A DNA stretch of 64,000 bases. Source: a gamma proteobacterium L18. GTDB taxonomy: Bacteria > Pseudomonadota > Gammaproteobacteria > Pseudomonadales > Pseudomonadaceae. Positions within the stretch are counted from its first letter, which is position 1, and each line of letters starts with the position of its first letter. Below the pieces are notes generated by a model. That model was not told where the DNA came from and made no database searches. It worked only from the letters and a program-made list of their open reading frames with translations. Shown in pieces: positions 56,186 to 64,000 of this stretch. The stretch covers positions 139,528 through 203,527 of the forward strand of contig KI547168.1 of NCBI GenBank assembly GCA_000497835.1, given 5' to 3'. The translations under genes were made by a program, and so were the position numbers.

Positions 56186-56823
56186 GACGCACCTCCCGGT
56201 AGCGACAATTTTTGCGGCGTATCTTCGTAGCAGTCCAGGGCCAGGCCCCACTTGTTGTGCTCGGGATCGACATCAAAACGCACCACACGCAGCGGGTAGC
56301 GCACCACCACGCGTTTCACCGGTTCGGCCGCGTAGTACTCGTCGGCGTTCAGATCAAGCTGGACCTTCCAGCTGTGGGCATCCAGTTGTTTCACCCGCAG
56401 ATCGGGGTCATCGCTGTAGCCGCGGCCAAGCACTTCGTACACGCCGCGCACTCGCCCGTGCAGCTCGCCGGCGACCTTGCGGTACTCGAAGTCACCGTCC
56501 AGGAAGGTCTTGCACGCAGGAGTAAGGTAGGGTTGCAGGGCGTAGATCGCGCGGCGATAGTCGACCTCGCCATCGGTTGGCCAACGGTTGAGTTGACCAA
56601 AGATGTACAGGGCAAAGGCGTAGATGTTTTCTGGCGGCACGTCCCACCATTTACGCGTGCTGCCCGTACGCAGGTCAGGTGGCACGTGAATGGTCAGTTC
56701 GCGCGGCGCGGCCTGCCAGCCGTAGAACAGTCCGGTGCAGAGCAGGGCCAGGACCAGTACGGCCATCCGCAGGCTAAAGATGTGCGCCTGCTGGGCATCG
56801 ACCTTGTTGCGAAAGCGGCTCAT
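56182..56823 (-). CDS. ICE membrane protein, PFL_4703 family (TIGR03746, TraE-like)
   Basis: The 213-residue protein has one N-terminal helix (SLRMAVLVLALLCTGLFYGW) and a periplasmic domain with PPENIYAFALYIFGQLNRWP. It is comparable with VirB8/TraE components of type IV secretion. A 4-nt overlap joins it to the upstream gene. Confidence 0.88.
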   Translation of the reverse strand: MSRFRNKVDAQQAHIFSLRMAVLVLALLCTGLFYGWQAAPRELTIHVPPDLRTGSTRKWWDVPPENIYAFALYIFGQLNRWPTDGEVDYRRAIYALQPYLTPACKTFLDGDFEYRKVAGELHGRVRGVYEVLGRGYSDDPDLRVKQLDAHSWKVQLDLNADEYYAAEPVKRVVVRYPLRVVRFDVDPEHNKWGLALDCYEDTPQKLSLPGGAS

Positions 56824-57221
56824 GGTCGCCCCCGACGGTGCCGCCGCGTACGGCGTACGGTCCATGGTCCCGCATGCAGGATCAGCCGGTCGCTGCCGAT
56901 CCCCCAATGCCGCGCCAGGTCCCATTGCAGGCGCCGGTACAGCCAGGTCTCGGGACGGGCACGCTTGGCCCGGCGCAGCAGCTTGCCACCCAGCAACAGC
57001 ACCAGCGCCATGCTAGCAATCATGCAGGTGGCCAGCATGGCGATCGAGGCGGTGACTATCGCCAATGGCGCGCCAAGGATCAGGCCGAGGATGGCACCGA
57101 TGCCCAAGGCCACCCACATCTCATCGTTGGTCAATCCGCGCAGCACGGCGGGATCACGGTTCAAGCGCTCGGGCAGAAAGCTCAAGCTGCCGTCGGCGAG
57201 CGTAGCCAGGGGATCGGACAT
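56820..57221 (-). CDS. ICE protein TIGR03750 (DUF3487)
   Basis: The 133-residue protein has two membrane helices in the middle (LGIGAILGLILGAPLAIVTA and ATCMIASMALVLLLG) and an Arg-rich tail. It is a TraL/VirB3-like small component. It lies 7 nt after the TIGR03745 gene. Confidence 0.87.
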   Translation of the reverse strand: MSDPLATLADGSLSFLPERLNRDPAVLRGLTNDEMWVALGIGAILGLILGAPLAIVTASIAMLATCMIASMALVLLLGGKLLRRAKRARPETWLYRRLQWDLARHWGIGSDRLILHAGPWTVRRTRRHRRGRP

Positions 57222-57228
57222 GGCGACC

Positions 57229-57606
57229 TCACAGAATTGCAGCGGCTTTGGTCAGGAACCAGATGATGACCACCACCAGCAGAGCGCCGACGCCGACCAC
57301 GGCGCCCAGGTCTTTCCAGGTCTTGCGCTGGTTTTGCACATCGGCGTAGACGGTCAACGAGTGCCAGGCCACGCCAAGAAAGGCGAGGAGGGCGATCAGC
57401 AGGCCGAGGAGGATGCCGCCATCGTAGGCGTAGTTCTTGATGGTTTCGATCAGGCCGGTGCCTTCGCCACGCGAAGGGGCTTCCATGGTGGGCAGATCGG
57501 CCAGCGCCAACTGCGAGGCCAGCGCAAGGGCACACCCGAACAGCGCGAGCGACAGACGCTTCGAAGCATAAGCAACAGAGCGAGAAATACGCGATAAACA
57601 CGGCAT
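57229..57606 (-). CDS. ICE pilin-like protein, PFL_4702 family (TIGR03745)
   Basis: The 125-residue protein has a long signal region (ALFGCALALASQLALA-D) and two mature helices (ILLGLLIALLAFLGVAWHSL and LGAVVGVGALLVVVIIWFL), the form of VirB2-like pilins (DUF2976). It is a probable pilus subunit of the ICE. Confidence 0.87.
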   Translation of the reverse strand: MPCLSRISRSVAYASKRLSLALFGCALALASQLALADLPTMEAPSRGEGTGLIETIKNYAYDGGILLGLLIALLAFLGVAWHSLTVYADVQNQRKTWKDLGAVVGVGALLVVVIIWFLTKAAAIL

Positions 57607-57624
57607 GGCAAGGAACTCCTGGCG

Positions 57625-57864
57625 TCAGGACAGCATGAAAAACATCAGCACGATCAGGGTGAGCGCTATGCGGATGGTGCTGCCGCCCAGAGCCCCGAAG
57701 CTGAGGTGCCCGGCCGCCCAGCCGCGGTAGCCGGTCCACAGTGCCCAGCTGCACCAGAGCAGCACCAAGACCAGGACCGCCGAGCGCCACATGACCGAGC
57801 ACAGCTGCGGGGTAAAGCCGGCTGCCGCAGTAAAGGCAGTGATTTGGCTGTCAGTCATGCTCAT
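57625..57864 (-). CDS. ICE protein, PFL_4701 family (TIGR03758, DUF3262)
   Basis: The 79-residue protein has two membrane helices (SAVLVLVLLWCSWALW, IRIALTLIVLMFFML). The start MSMTDSQITAFTAAAGFTPQ at 57864 is the family N-terminus and overlaps the RAQPRD gene by 14 nt. It is a small pilin-like or inner-membrane part of the transfer machine. Confidence 0.85.
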   Translation of the reverse strand: MSMTDSQITAFTAAAGFTPQLCSVMWRSAVLVLVLLWCSWALWTGYRGWAAGHLSFGALGGSTIRIALTLIVLMFFMLS

Positions 57865-58192
57865 GGGTATTCCCCACGGAAGTGGCATCATGGCGGTAGT
57901 CAGCCGGCAGCTCGATCAGGTCGGCCGGCTGGGCGCGCGAAGGCGACAGGTACGCACGGATACCCTGGCGGACCCGCTGTAGGTCGTGGGTAAAACGGAG
58001 GTAGTCAAAGCGATAGCGGGCGCCGTCGGATGCGCCAACAGCTATTTGAGCGCGATCTGCGATCTGTTGGATGGAATCGAACTGTCGAAGGATAAGGGCA
58101 AGCTCAGTTGGTTCTTGGCCGTCTCCTGCCCAAACGGAAGTAGAGAGTGCGATCCCGCAAGCAGACAGCCAGAGGGGGAGTGAAAGTGTCAT
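57851..58192 (-). CDS. RAQPRD family ICE protein (TIGR01690)
   Basis: The 113-residue exported protein has a signal (LWLSACGIALSTSVWA-G) and the family end RFDYLRFTHDLQRVRQGI, then SRAQPADLIEL, a variant of the RAQPRD motif. It is the first gene of the mating-pair operon that is left. In complete ICEs the coupling protein TraD and further genes lie upstream of it; here a TetR gene follows at once. Confidence 0.87.
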   Translation of the reverse strand: MTLSLPLWLSACGIALSTSVWAGDGQEPTELALILRQFDSIQQIADRAQIAVGASDGARYRFDYLRFTHDLQRVRQGIRAYLSPSRAQPADLIELPADYRHDATSVGNTHEHD

Positions 58193-58297
58193 GTTGGCAG
58201 CCCTAGAGAGGTCTGCGGTCACCATGCTTGGTTAGGACATCTTTCACATTGAAGAAATTGAATTAGCCATTGTCGCATTAATCATGCCCAACGGGGG

Positions 58298-58909
58298 TTA
58301 GCTACGCATCCCATCAACGATCAATCCCGTAATTCGCCTGACCTGCGCCGCGTGGGCAGCGTAATCCGGTTCGTCCTGGGCGGTGAGGCGCAGCAGTTGC
58401 AGGTGCGAATAGTCGTTGAGGAGAAAGGCTGACAACTCCACATCCAGATCCGCGCGCAACATTCCTCGCTCCTGAAGCGTCGTAAGCAATGCTGCAATTT
58501 GTGCGCGTACTGCGTCATTCAAACGCCGATAAGATTCAGGTAAACCTTCGCCAGTATTGATCAGCACCAGGGGTAATAACTCCCGCCACAAAGCCGGCGA
58601 CAAAAGATCCATTGTGTAGTGGACCAAGCGCTGCTCCAGATCACACAACGCATCGATCGGGTCGCTGAACGCGTCAAGGTTGGCCCGGGCGTCACTGAAC
58701 GCACGCTCATCCGCACCAGCCAGCATCTCCAGCAGAATCTCCTGCTTGCTGCCGAAATAGGCGAACACCGTAGGTGCCGAGACTCCTGCTTCCTGGGCGA
58801 TCTGCTCGATAGTGGTGCTCTGGTAGCCCTGGCGCTTGATCAATTGGATGGCGGCCTGTCTGATGGCCTCGCGGCGGGCCTGTTTCTGTTTTTCGCGTAA
58901 ACCGCTCAC
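58298..58909 (-). CDS. TetR family repressor
   Basis: The 203-residue regulator has an N-terminal HTH (REAIRQAAIQLIKRQGYQST, then IEQIAQEAGVSAPTVFAYFG) and an all-helical ligand domain. A GTG start at 58909 after AAGGA gives the usual N-terminus. It faces the serine hydrolase gene across a 146-nt region with an inverted repeat on the promoter, so it likely represses that gene. Confidence 0.9.
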   Translation of the reverse strand: MSGLREKQKQARREAIRQAAIQLIKRQGYQSTTIEQIAQEAGVSAPTVFAYFGSKQEILLEMLAGADERAFSDARANLDAFSDPIDALCDLEQRLVHYTMDLLSPALWRELLPLVLINTGEGLPESYRRLNDAVRAQIAALLTTLQERGMLRADLDVELSAFLLNDYSHLQLLRLTAQDEPDYAAHAAQVRRITGLIVDGMRS

Positions 58910-58971
58910 GGGGTGTCCTTCGGCAGGGGAGGCTGTGGAGCGATCATAGCGCGGTTTCTGATCGAATAAAA

Positions 58972-58990
58972 TACTTTGTTGACTAAAGTA
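58972..58990. promoter_or_regulatory. Probable TetR operator over hydrolase promoter
   Basis: TACTTT-N7-AAAGTA is a perfect 6-bp inverted repeat. It encloses a -35-like TTGACT (58979-58984); a -10-like TAAGAA lies 17 nt further on (59002-59007). The size and place suit a TetR-family operator acting on the plus-strand promoter. Confidence 0.55.
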
Positions 58991-59055
58991 ATTTATCGTA
59001 TTAAGAATATTGCACCATCTGCTGGTACGCAGAGCCTCAAGCCGGACCTTGTCGT

Positions 59056-60297
59056 ATGAACGCTGTTTCTTCGCTTGCCCTTGCTTATGCCAATGCTGTC
59101 GAACCCACCCCTGATCACCTGATGACAGGGTTTCCTCCCGCCCCATCCCAGCGTGTCACCTGGGCCAATTGGATGGCACCGCCGTTCAACCGCTGGGGCT
59201 TTCGGCACCTGCAACAGCTTCGACCTACCATCACGGTCGCAGCAGGCCAAGGCCCTGTCGCCACCCTGCAAGACGCCAGCGTTGGGCTTGAAGGGTTTGC
59301 CTTTGAAAGCACCTGCGGGCAAGCCGTGACACTTGCCCAGCATTTGTTCGCCAGCCATACCGATGGCTTCTTGGTGATGCAGGGCGATGAAGTGCGGTAC
59401 GAGCGCTACTTCAACGGTCAGCAGCCCAACGATCGGCACATCATGTTCTCGGTCACCAAATCTCTGATCGGCACACTGGCCGAGCAATTGATCGCCGACG
59501 GCACGTTGGCCCCCCAATCCATGGCCTCACGCTACGTCCCGGAGTTTGTCGGCAGTGCCTTTGCAGAGGCGACGGTGCGGCAGCTGCTGGATATGTCCAT
59601 CGGTATCGATTACACCGAGCAATACGACGACCCCTGCTCGGAGAGTTCACTTTTCGGCTACGCGTGTGGCTTCATGCCGACGCCTGCGGGCGTGCCGGCT
59701 TTTGAATCGCTCTATACCTTCCTGCCGACGCTGCGACAGCGCGGCGAGCACGGCGGCCGATTCCACTACGTCACGGCCACCACCGAGGCGCTGGCTTGGG
59801 TGATGGAGCGCGCAGCCGGCCAGTCCTGCGCGCAACTGCTCGCGCCGGTCTGGGCGGCGCTGGGCTGCCAGCGCGACGCTTATTTCATGGCCGATCCTTG
59901 GGGGCGGCCAGTGGCCGGGGCCGGCTTCAACGCCACCTTGCGCGACATGGCGCGCTTGGGTCGCCTGTTGGCCAACCGTGGTGAATGCAATGGCATGCAA
60001 CTCCTGCCCGCAGCGGTCATCGATGGCATCGCCAAGGGTGCTGACCCACAGGTTTACGCGGCTAACCAGGACTTCTCGCAGTGGACGCCGGGCGCCTCGT
60101 ACCGCAGCCAGTGGTATGTGTTCAACGACCACAGCCGTGCGCTGATGGCGGGCGGTATCCATGGTCAATACCTGTTCGTGGACCTGCCGTCGCGCACGGT
60201 CATCGTCAAGCAATCGTCGCTACCGACGGCGGTGGGCGATTTCGACGCCGACAGCGTACGGCTGATGCGTGCCCTGGCCGCCCATTTCACCCGCTGA
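59056..60297 (+). CDS. Serine hydrolase, class C beta-lactamase/NylB type
   Basis: The 413-residue protein has the nucleophile motif SVTK (Ser 132, Lys 135), a Tyr-containing loop (IDYTEQYD), and a C-terminal GGIHGQY in the place of the KTG-like third motif. Relatives include 6-aminohexanoate-dimer hydrolase and esterase EstB. No clear signal peptide is seen, so it may be cytoplasmic. The substrate (amide or ester) is not known. It is divergent from tetR. Confidence 0.88.
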   Translation: MNAVSSLALAYANAVEPTPDHLMTGFPPAPSQRVTWANWMAPPFNRWGFRHLQQLRPTITVAAGQGPVATLQDASVGLEGFAFESTCGQAVTLAQHLFASHTDGFLVMQGDEVRYERYFNGQQPNDRHIMFSVTKSLIGTLAEQLIADGTLAPQSMASRYVPEFVGSAFAEATVRQLLDMSIGIDYTEQYDDPCSESSLFGYACGFMPTPAGVPAFESLYTFLPTLRQRGEHGGRFHYVTATTEALAWVMERAAGQSCAQLLAPVWAALGCQRDAYFMADPWGRPVAGAGFNATLRDMARLGRLLANRGECNGMQLLPAAVIDGIAKGADPQVYAANQDFSQWTPGASYRSQWYVFNDHSRALMAGGIHGQYLFVDLPSRTVIVKQSSLPTAVGDFDADSVRLMRALAAHFTR

Positions 60298-60328
60298 CCC
60301 TTCTCACAACTCCAACGATGCTGCATTG

Positions 60329-60353
60329 CCGCCGGCCAGCGCGCCGGCGGTCT
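60329..60353 (+). terminator. Terminator after serine hydrolase gene
   Basis: The 8-bp stem CCGCCGGC/GCCGGCGG with a 6-nt loop runs into TCTTTG, 32 nt after the hydrolase stop. The porin gene therefore probably has its own promoter. Confidence 0.6.
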
Positions 60354-60417
60354 TTGTCGCGCTTTTGCGCGTGTTAACTGCCCTGTTACACAACAATAAT
60401 CAAGCAGGTGCCAATCG

Positions 60418-61746
60418 ATGAACGTCAAACGCTACACAGCAGTAGTGCTGGCCGTGGGCATGCCAATGGCCAGCCCTATGTGCCACGCAGGTTATACCTT
60501 TGAAGATGGGGCTCTGAGCGGCGAGCTGAACCTGACGGCAGGGGGCGCCGTGGTGGCCACCCACCAGGTGAATTTCGGGTCAGGCCGGGTCGATAGCCGC
60601 AACGGTGAAAACACTGGCAACAAGGCCACTTGGGAAGAGTTCTACATAAAACCGGGAGTGGCCATGAGTTACGCCCTGAGCCCTGACGTTGCCTTGCTGG
60701 GCGGTGCCTCGGTGGTGGGCGCCAGCACCTGGGGCGATGGCGATGCGGGCGGCTATACCCGCAGTTCGGATGGCAAGCTCGCTACCGAGGAGCTTTTCGC
60801 CGGGTTCAAGGCCGGCGACTGGAAGTTCACCGCCGGGCGGCAGAATTACCTGGTGGGTACCGGATTCATCGTCATGGACGGTAACCTCGACTTCCACCGA
60901 GACGGTGCGTTCTGGCTGGGGCCACGTACAGCCTTCAAGGATTCCGCCATCCTGGGTTACAGCCATGGCGCCTTGCAGGCCCAGGGCTTCACGCTACGCA
61001 CGGATGATGACCTGGGCGACTTTCGCATGAGCGGGGTCAACCTCGATTACAGCGTGCCTGAGGTGGCCACCCTGGGCGCCATGGCGATGAAACTGAAGTC
61101 GCTGGACGCCGCCGCCAACCGCCGCACGCCTCGCGACGGCATGCTGGTTTACAACCTGCGTGCGCTTGGCGCGCATGTACCGGGGCTGTCGGCCCTCACA
61201 CTCAATGGCGAATATGCCCTGCAGCGTGGCAGTGGTAGCGGGGTCGCCTACGATGCCAGCGCCTGGTACGCCCAGGCCGATTATGCGTTCGCGCAGGCGC
61301 CGCTGCAGCCGGTTCTGGGTTATCGCTACGCGCGGTTTTCCGGCGATGACAACCTGTCTGACAACAAACAGAAGTCCTGGGATGCCCTGAGCAAGGGCTT
61401 TACCGATTGGAGCACTTGGCTGATCGGTGATGTGGTCGGCAATTACCTGCTCAATAACAGCAACGAGCGGGTGCAGCAGTGGACCTTGAAAACTCATCTG
61501 AGCACCACCTTGACCCTGGGCACCATCCACTACCAGTTCAGCCTGGATGAAAAGAACCTGCTGGGCGCGCCGGTCGCGGACAGGCGCTTTGCCGATGAGA
61601 GTGTGATCTATCTGGACTGGACGCCCACTGCGCGCTGGTACACCTCGGTGTCTTGGAACTGGGTCAAGCCTAAGGCTGCCGCCCGCGAGTCCCTGGGGGA
61701 CAAGACTTTCACCGCGCTGGAAATGTACTTCACCTACCGCTATTGA
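60418..61746 (+). CDS. Outer-membrane beta-barrel porin-like protein
   Basis: The 442-residue protein has a signal peptide (to CHA-G, about 24). It then has alternating beta-strand patterns through the length and a C-terminal aromatic end (EMYFTYRY) for barrel assembly. It probably allows uptake of the compound handled by the neighbours. The exact porin family was not identified. It ends 15 nt before the binding-protein gene. Confidence 0.75.
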   Translation: MNVKRYTAVVLAVGMPMASPMCHAGYTFEDGALSGELNLTAGGAVVATHQVNFGSGRVDSRNGENTGNKATWEEFYIKPGVAMSYALSPDVALLGGASVVGASTWGDGDAGGYTRSSDGKLATEELFAGFKAGDWKFTAGRQNYLVGTGFIVMDGNLDFHRDGAFWLGPRTAFKDSAILGYSHGALQAQGFTLRTDDDLGDFRMSGVNLDYSVPEVATLGAMAMKLKSLDAAANRRTPRDGMLVYNLRALGAHVPGLSALTLNGEYALQRGSGSGVAYDASAWYAQADYAFAQAPLQPVLGYRYARFSGDDNLSDNKQKSWDALSKGFTDWSTWLIGDVVGNYLLNNSNERVQQWTLKTHLSTTLTLGTIHYQFSLDEKNLLGAPVADRRFADESVIYLDWTPTARWYTSVSWNWVKPKAAARESLGDKTFTALEMYFTYRY

Positions 61747-61761
61747 CCCGAGGCCGTCCCG

Positions 61762-62865
61762 ATGAAAAGAATCCTGACAACTGCCGTGCTGGGGCTTTCG
61801 GCCAGCCTGCTCTGCACCGTGCTCAGTGCGGCTCCCCAGCGCACCGTACGCATTTACAACTGGATCGAATACCTGCCGCCGCAGATTCTCGCCGACTTTG
61901 AGAACGAAACGGGTATCCGTCCTGTCTACGACGTGTTCGACAGCGTCGAAGTGCTGGAATCGAAGTTGCTGACCGGCAACTCCGGTTACGATGTGGCATT
62001 TCCCAGCAGCAGTAATATCGACAAGCTGATCCACGCCGGGGCATTCGAAGCCTTGGACCGCAGCCAGTTGCCCAACTGGCAGCACCTGGATAGCCGCTTC
62101 ATGCAAACCCTGGAGGCGGCGGGCGACCCCGGCAACCAGTACGTGGTGCCCTACATGTGGGGCACCACCTTGATCGGCTATAACGTCGACAAGGTGCGCG
62201 CCGTGCTGGGCGACGACTTCAAGCTCGACAGTTGGGACATGATCTTCAAACCCAAAAACCTGGCCAAGCTGCACCAGTGTGGCGTCGGTTTCCTCGATGC
62301 CGGCAATGAGATCCTGCCCATCGCGCTGCACTACCTGGGGCTCAACGCCAACTCCCGCTTACCGGCAGACTATGAAAAGGCCAAGGCGCTGATGCTGAGC
62401 ATTCGCCCCTCGGTCACCTACTTCAACTCCTCGCGCTACGGCATGGACCTGGCAAACGGTGATATTTGCGTAGGCGTGGGCTGGTCCGGCGGTGTGGAGG
62501 CGGCGCGCAAACTAGCCGATGCTGCTGGCAAGGGCGTCAAGGTGCAGATGTTCATCCCCAAAGAGGGCGTGCCCATGTGGTCGGACGTGATGGCGATTCC
62601 CAAGAACGCCCCTGACCGGGCCGAAGCCCAAGCGTTCATCAACTACATGCTGCGCCCCGATGTGATCGCCAAAGCCAGCAATGCCATTGGCTATCCCAAC
62701 CCCAACAAGGATGCGACCGTGCTGGTCAATGCCAGCATCCGGGATAATCCGAACATGTATGTGCCTGAGCAACAGCGCGGGCTGCTGTACCCCCTGGAGC
62801 CGATCCCCATGGCCATCGAGCGTATTCGTACCCGCACCTGGACCGCTGTTCGCAGCGGCAACTGA
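61762..62865 (+). CDS. Polyamine-type ABC substrate-binding protein (PotF/SpuD)
   Basis: The 367-residue periplasmic protein has a signal ending LSA-A. Family blocks are RIYNWIEYLPPQILADFENE, YDVAFPSSSNIDKLI and YMWGTTLIGYNVDKV. Members bind putrescine, spermidine or related amines for ABC import. No permease or ATPase gene is adjacent, so it must use components elsewhere or act as a sensor. It ends with a strong terminator. Confidence 0.92.
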   Translation: MKRILTTAVLGLSASLLCTVLSAAPQRTVRIYNWIEYLPPQILADFENETGIRPVYDVFDSVEVLESKLLTGNSGYDVAFPSSSNIDKLIHAGAFEALDRSQLPNWQHLDSRFMQTLEAAGDPGNQYVVPYMWGTTLIGYNVDKVRAVLGDDFKLDSWDMIFKPKNLAKLHQCGVGFLDAGNEILPIALHYLGLNANSRLPADYEKAKALMLSIRPSVTYFNSSRYGMDLANGDICVGVGWSGGVEAARKLADAAGKGVKVQMFIPKEGVPMWSDVMAIPKNAPDRAEAQAFINYMLRPDVIAKASNAIGYPNPNKDATVLVNASIRDNPNMYVPEQQRGLLYPLEPIPMAIERIRTRTWTAVRSGN

Positions 62866-62871
62866 TGAAGT

Positions 62872-62897
62872 GCCCCGGCGACCGTGCCGGGGCTTTT
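62872..62897 (+). terminator. Intrinsic terminator after binding protein
   Basis: A 7-bp perfect stem GCCCCGG/CCGGGGC and TTTT starts 6 nt after the stop codon. Confidence 0.85.
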
Positions 62898-62903
62898 GGA
62901 GTC

Positions 62904-63377
62904 ATGCAGATGCAAGCACCACCCTTGACCTGGGCGATGAACCTGCGCGTAAGGATCGGACCCGAACAGCCGCTGGGCGTATGTGCAGAAGGCCAGCGTG
63001 GCAATTACCCAATACTAGGCGGCGAGTTTTTCGCCGAGGAGTTGCAGGGCAGGGTGCTGCCCGGTGGCGCCGACCTGTACTTGGAACGCGGCGACGGGGT
63101 GGGCGTGCTCAGCGCACGCTACACCTTGCAGGCCGACGATGGCACGTTGCTCAATGTGCTCAACGACGGCTACCTGGTGATGACAGCGGCTGGCCGAGCG
63201 GCGGCAATGGCGGGCACCTGGCCGTTGCCGGAGTTGGAGTATCAGTGCCGGTGCTCGCCGCGTTTTCAGGTCGGCCTGGGCGAGCACGCTGACTGGGGCA
63301 CACGGGTGTTCATTGGCACGGTGACTTACCCCTGTGTAGATGAAGTGCATATCGACGTGTTTCACATCGCCCCGTAG
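62904..63377 (+). CDS. DUF3237 family protein
   Basis: The 157-residue protein has the family features NYPILGGEFFAEELQGRVLP, SARYTLQADDGTLL and FIGTVTYP. DUF3237 proteins are small beta-barrel proteins of unknown function, found near catabolic genes. ATG 62904 is chosen because the earlier in-frame start (62865) lies before the terminator hairpin. TGGAG before it serves as ribosome site. Confidence 0.82.
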   Translation: MQMQAPPLTWAMNLRVRIGPEQPLGVCAEGQRGNYPILGGEFFAEELQGRVLPGGADLYLERGDGVGVLSARYTLQADDGTLLNVLNDGYLVMTAAGRAAAMAGTWPLPELEYQCRCSPRFQVGLGEHADWGTRVFIGTVTYPCVDEVHIDVFHIAP

Positions 63378-63486
63378 CAAATGTCGAAGGTGGCGTCCCA
63401 AATTTGAGCGGGGCCTTGGACGCAGCCTTGCGGTCGCTGCTATGGCGTCAGTAATTCCTTTCAGGCAAGCAGGATTTAACAACAAG

Positions 63487-64000
63487 ATGAACTTGTATTC
63501 TCACACTGTTTTGCGCGCCGCCTGCATCCTGATTGCTGGCATTGCCATCCTGGCGATCGGCGTGCAGCCGATCTTCATAGGTCTGCTGGTCGAGCGTCTG
63601 GCGCTGTCACTGGCCCAGCAAAGTGCAGTCATGTCGGCGGAGATGTGCGGCTCGATTCTCGGCACCCTGGCGTGCATGCCGCTGATGCGCCGTTGTAGCG
63701 TGCGCCGGGTAGCATTCGTGGCGGCGTTGGCGCTGCTGGGAGGCAATCTGTTGACTGCGCAGGTCGAACGCTTGGAAAGCCTGGTAGCGATGAGGTTTGT
63801 GTGCGGTGTTGGCTGCGGGGTGTTATACGCTTATGCGATTTATGGTCTGGGGTGCCTGCAGGGCCCGGCTCGCTCATACGGCGTATTGCTGTTCCTGCAG
63901 ACTGGGCTGTTCGCGCTGGTGGCCGCCCTGTTGCCGATGATCGCTGGTCGGCTGGGCTTTAGTTGGGCTATCGGCTACCTTGCCGCCTGGTTCATTCCAG
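63487..64000 (+). CDS. MFS transporter, partial (runs off window)
   Basis: The frame opens at ATG 63487 and has no stop to the window end (171 codons seen). It has repeated hydrophobic helices (CILIAGIAILAIGVQPIFIG, CGVGCGVLYAYAIYGLG, FALVAALLPMIAG) and the short basic loop MPLMRRCSVRRV after helix 2, as in the major facilitator superfamily. It probably moves a small solute for the same pathway as the porin and binding protein. Confidence 0.8.
   Translation, partial: MNLYSHTVLRAACILIAGIAILAIGVQPIFIGLLVERLALSLAQQSAVMSAEMCGSILGTLACMPLMRRCSVRRVAFVAALALLGGNLLTAQVERLESLVAMRFVCGVGCGVLYAYAIYGLGCLQGPARSYGVLLFLQTGLFALVAALLPMIAGRLGFSWAIGYLAAWFIP

Overview
This window looks like a chromosome segment from a Pseudomonas of the putida group. 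The reasons are the GC-rich Pseudomonas codon use, cti (cis/trans fatty-acid isomerase) next to cobalamin-dependent metH, a cyanide-insensitive (CIO-type) bd oxidase, and scattered REP hairpins of the Pseudomonas type. Assignment below genus level is inference.

Layout. (1) 1-8720 is backbone: a DUF2970 gene, metH, cti, an acyltransferase and nfuA, with REP hairpins between them. (2) 8720-33250 is a metal region. It holds four TonB-dependent receptors, five paralogues of the small His/Met-rich DUF2946 family, copC, SCO1, two PCuAC-type copper chaperones, a PepSY membrane protein with two HMSMP repeats, a NiCoT cobalt/nickel permease behind a cobalamin riboswitch, and a predicted exported DJ-1/isonitrile-hydratase-like protein. 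A LysR gene, cioAB with a DUF2474 small subunit, and a c5-type cytochrome sit in its middle. (3) 33410-58225 is a worn integrative and conjugative element (ICE) of the PFGI-1/SPI-7 type. Its left end is an IS5 element with a broken transposase. It then has a MobH relaxase, a broken mvaT-like gene, ardC, DUF3085, DUF3742 and the mating-pair genes from TraG back to RAQPRD. The mating-pair genes are split by about 6 kb of cargo (azlCD, two small membrane proteins, a Nudix hydrolase, a thioesterase, a GlxA-type regulator and an IS256 remnant). No coupling protein or integrase is visible. (4) 58290-64000 holds a TetR gene facing a serine hydrolase, then a porin, a polyamine-type binding protein, a DUF3237 protein and the start of an MFS transporter.

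How it may work. In four of the five cases a DUF2946 gene is followed on the same strand by a TonB receptor gene, either directly or with one PepSY gene between. The fifth precedes the SCO1/PCuAC genes. All five lack a clear Shine-Dalgarno sequence and have a TANANT hexamer 7-9 nt before the ATG, as expected for leaderless transcripts. I read this as a repeated metal-uptake cassette: outer-membrane receptor, small periplasm-facing metal-binding protein, then reductase, chaperones and permease. It most likely serves copper, with a cobalt branch shown by the riboswitch. SCO1 and PCuAC supply copper to haem-copper oxidases, while CIO respires without copper, so the region may couple copper supply to the choice of oxidase. 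The metals and the coupling are inference.
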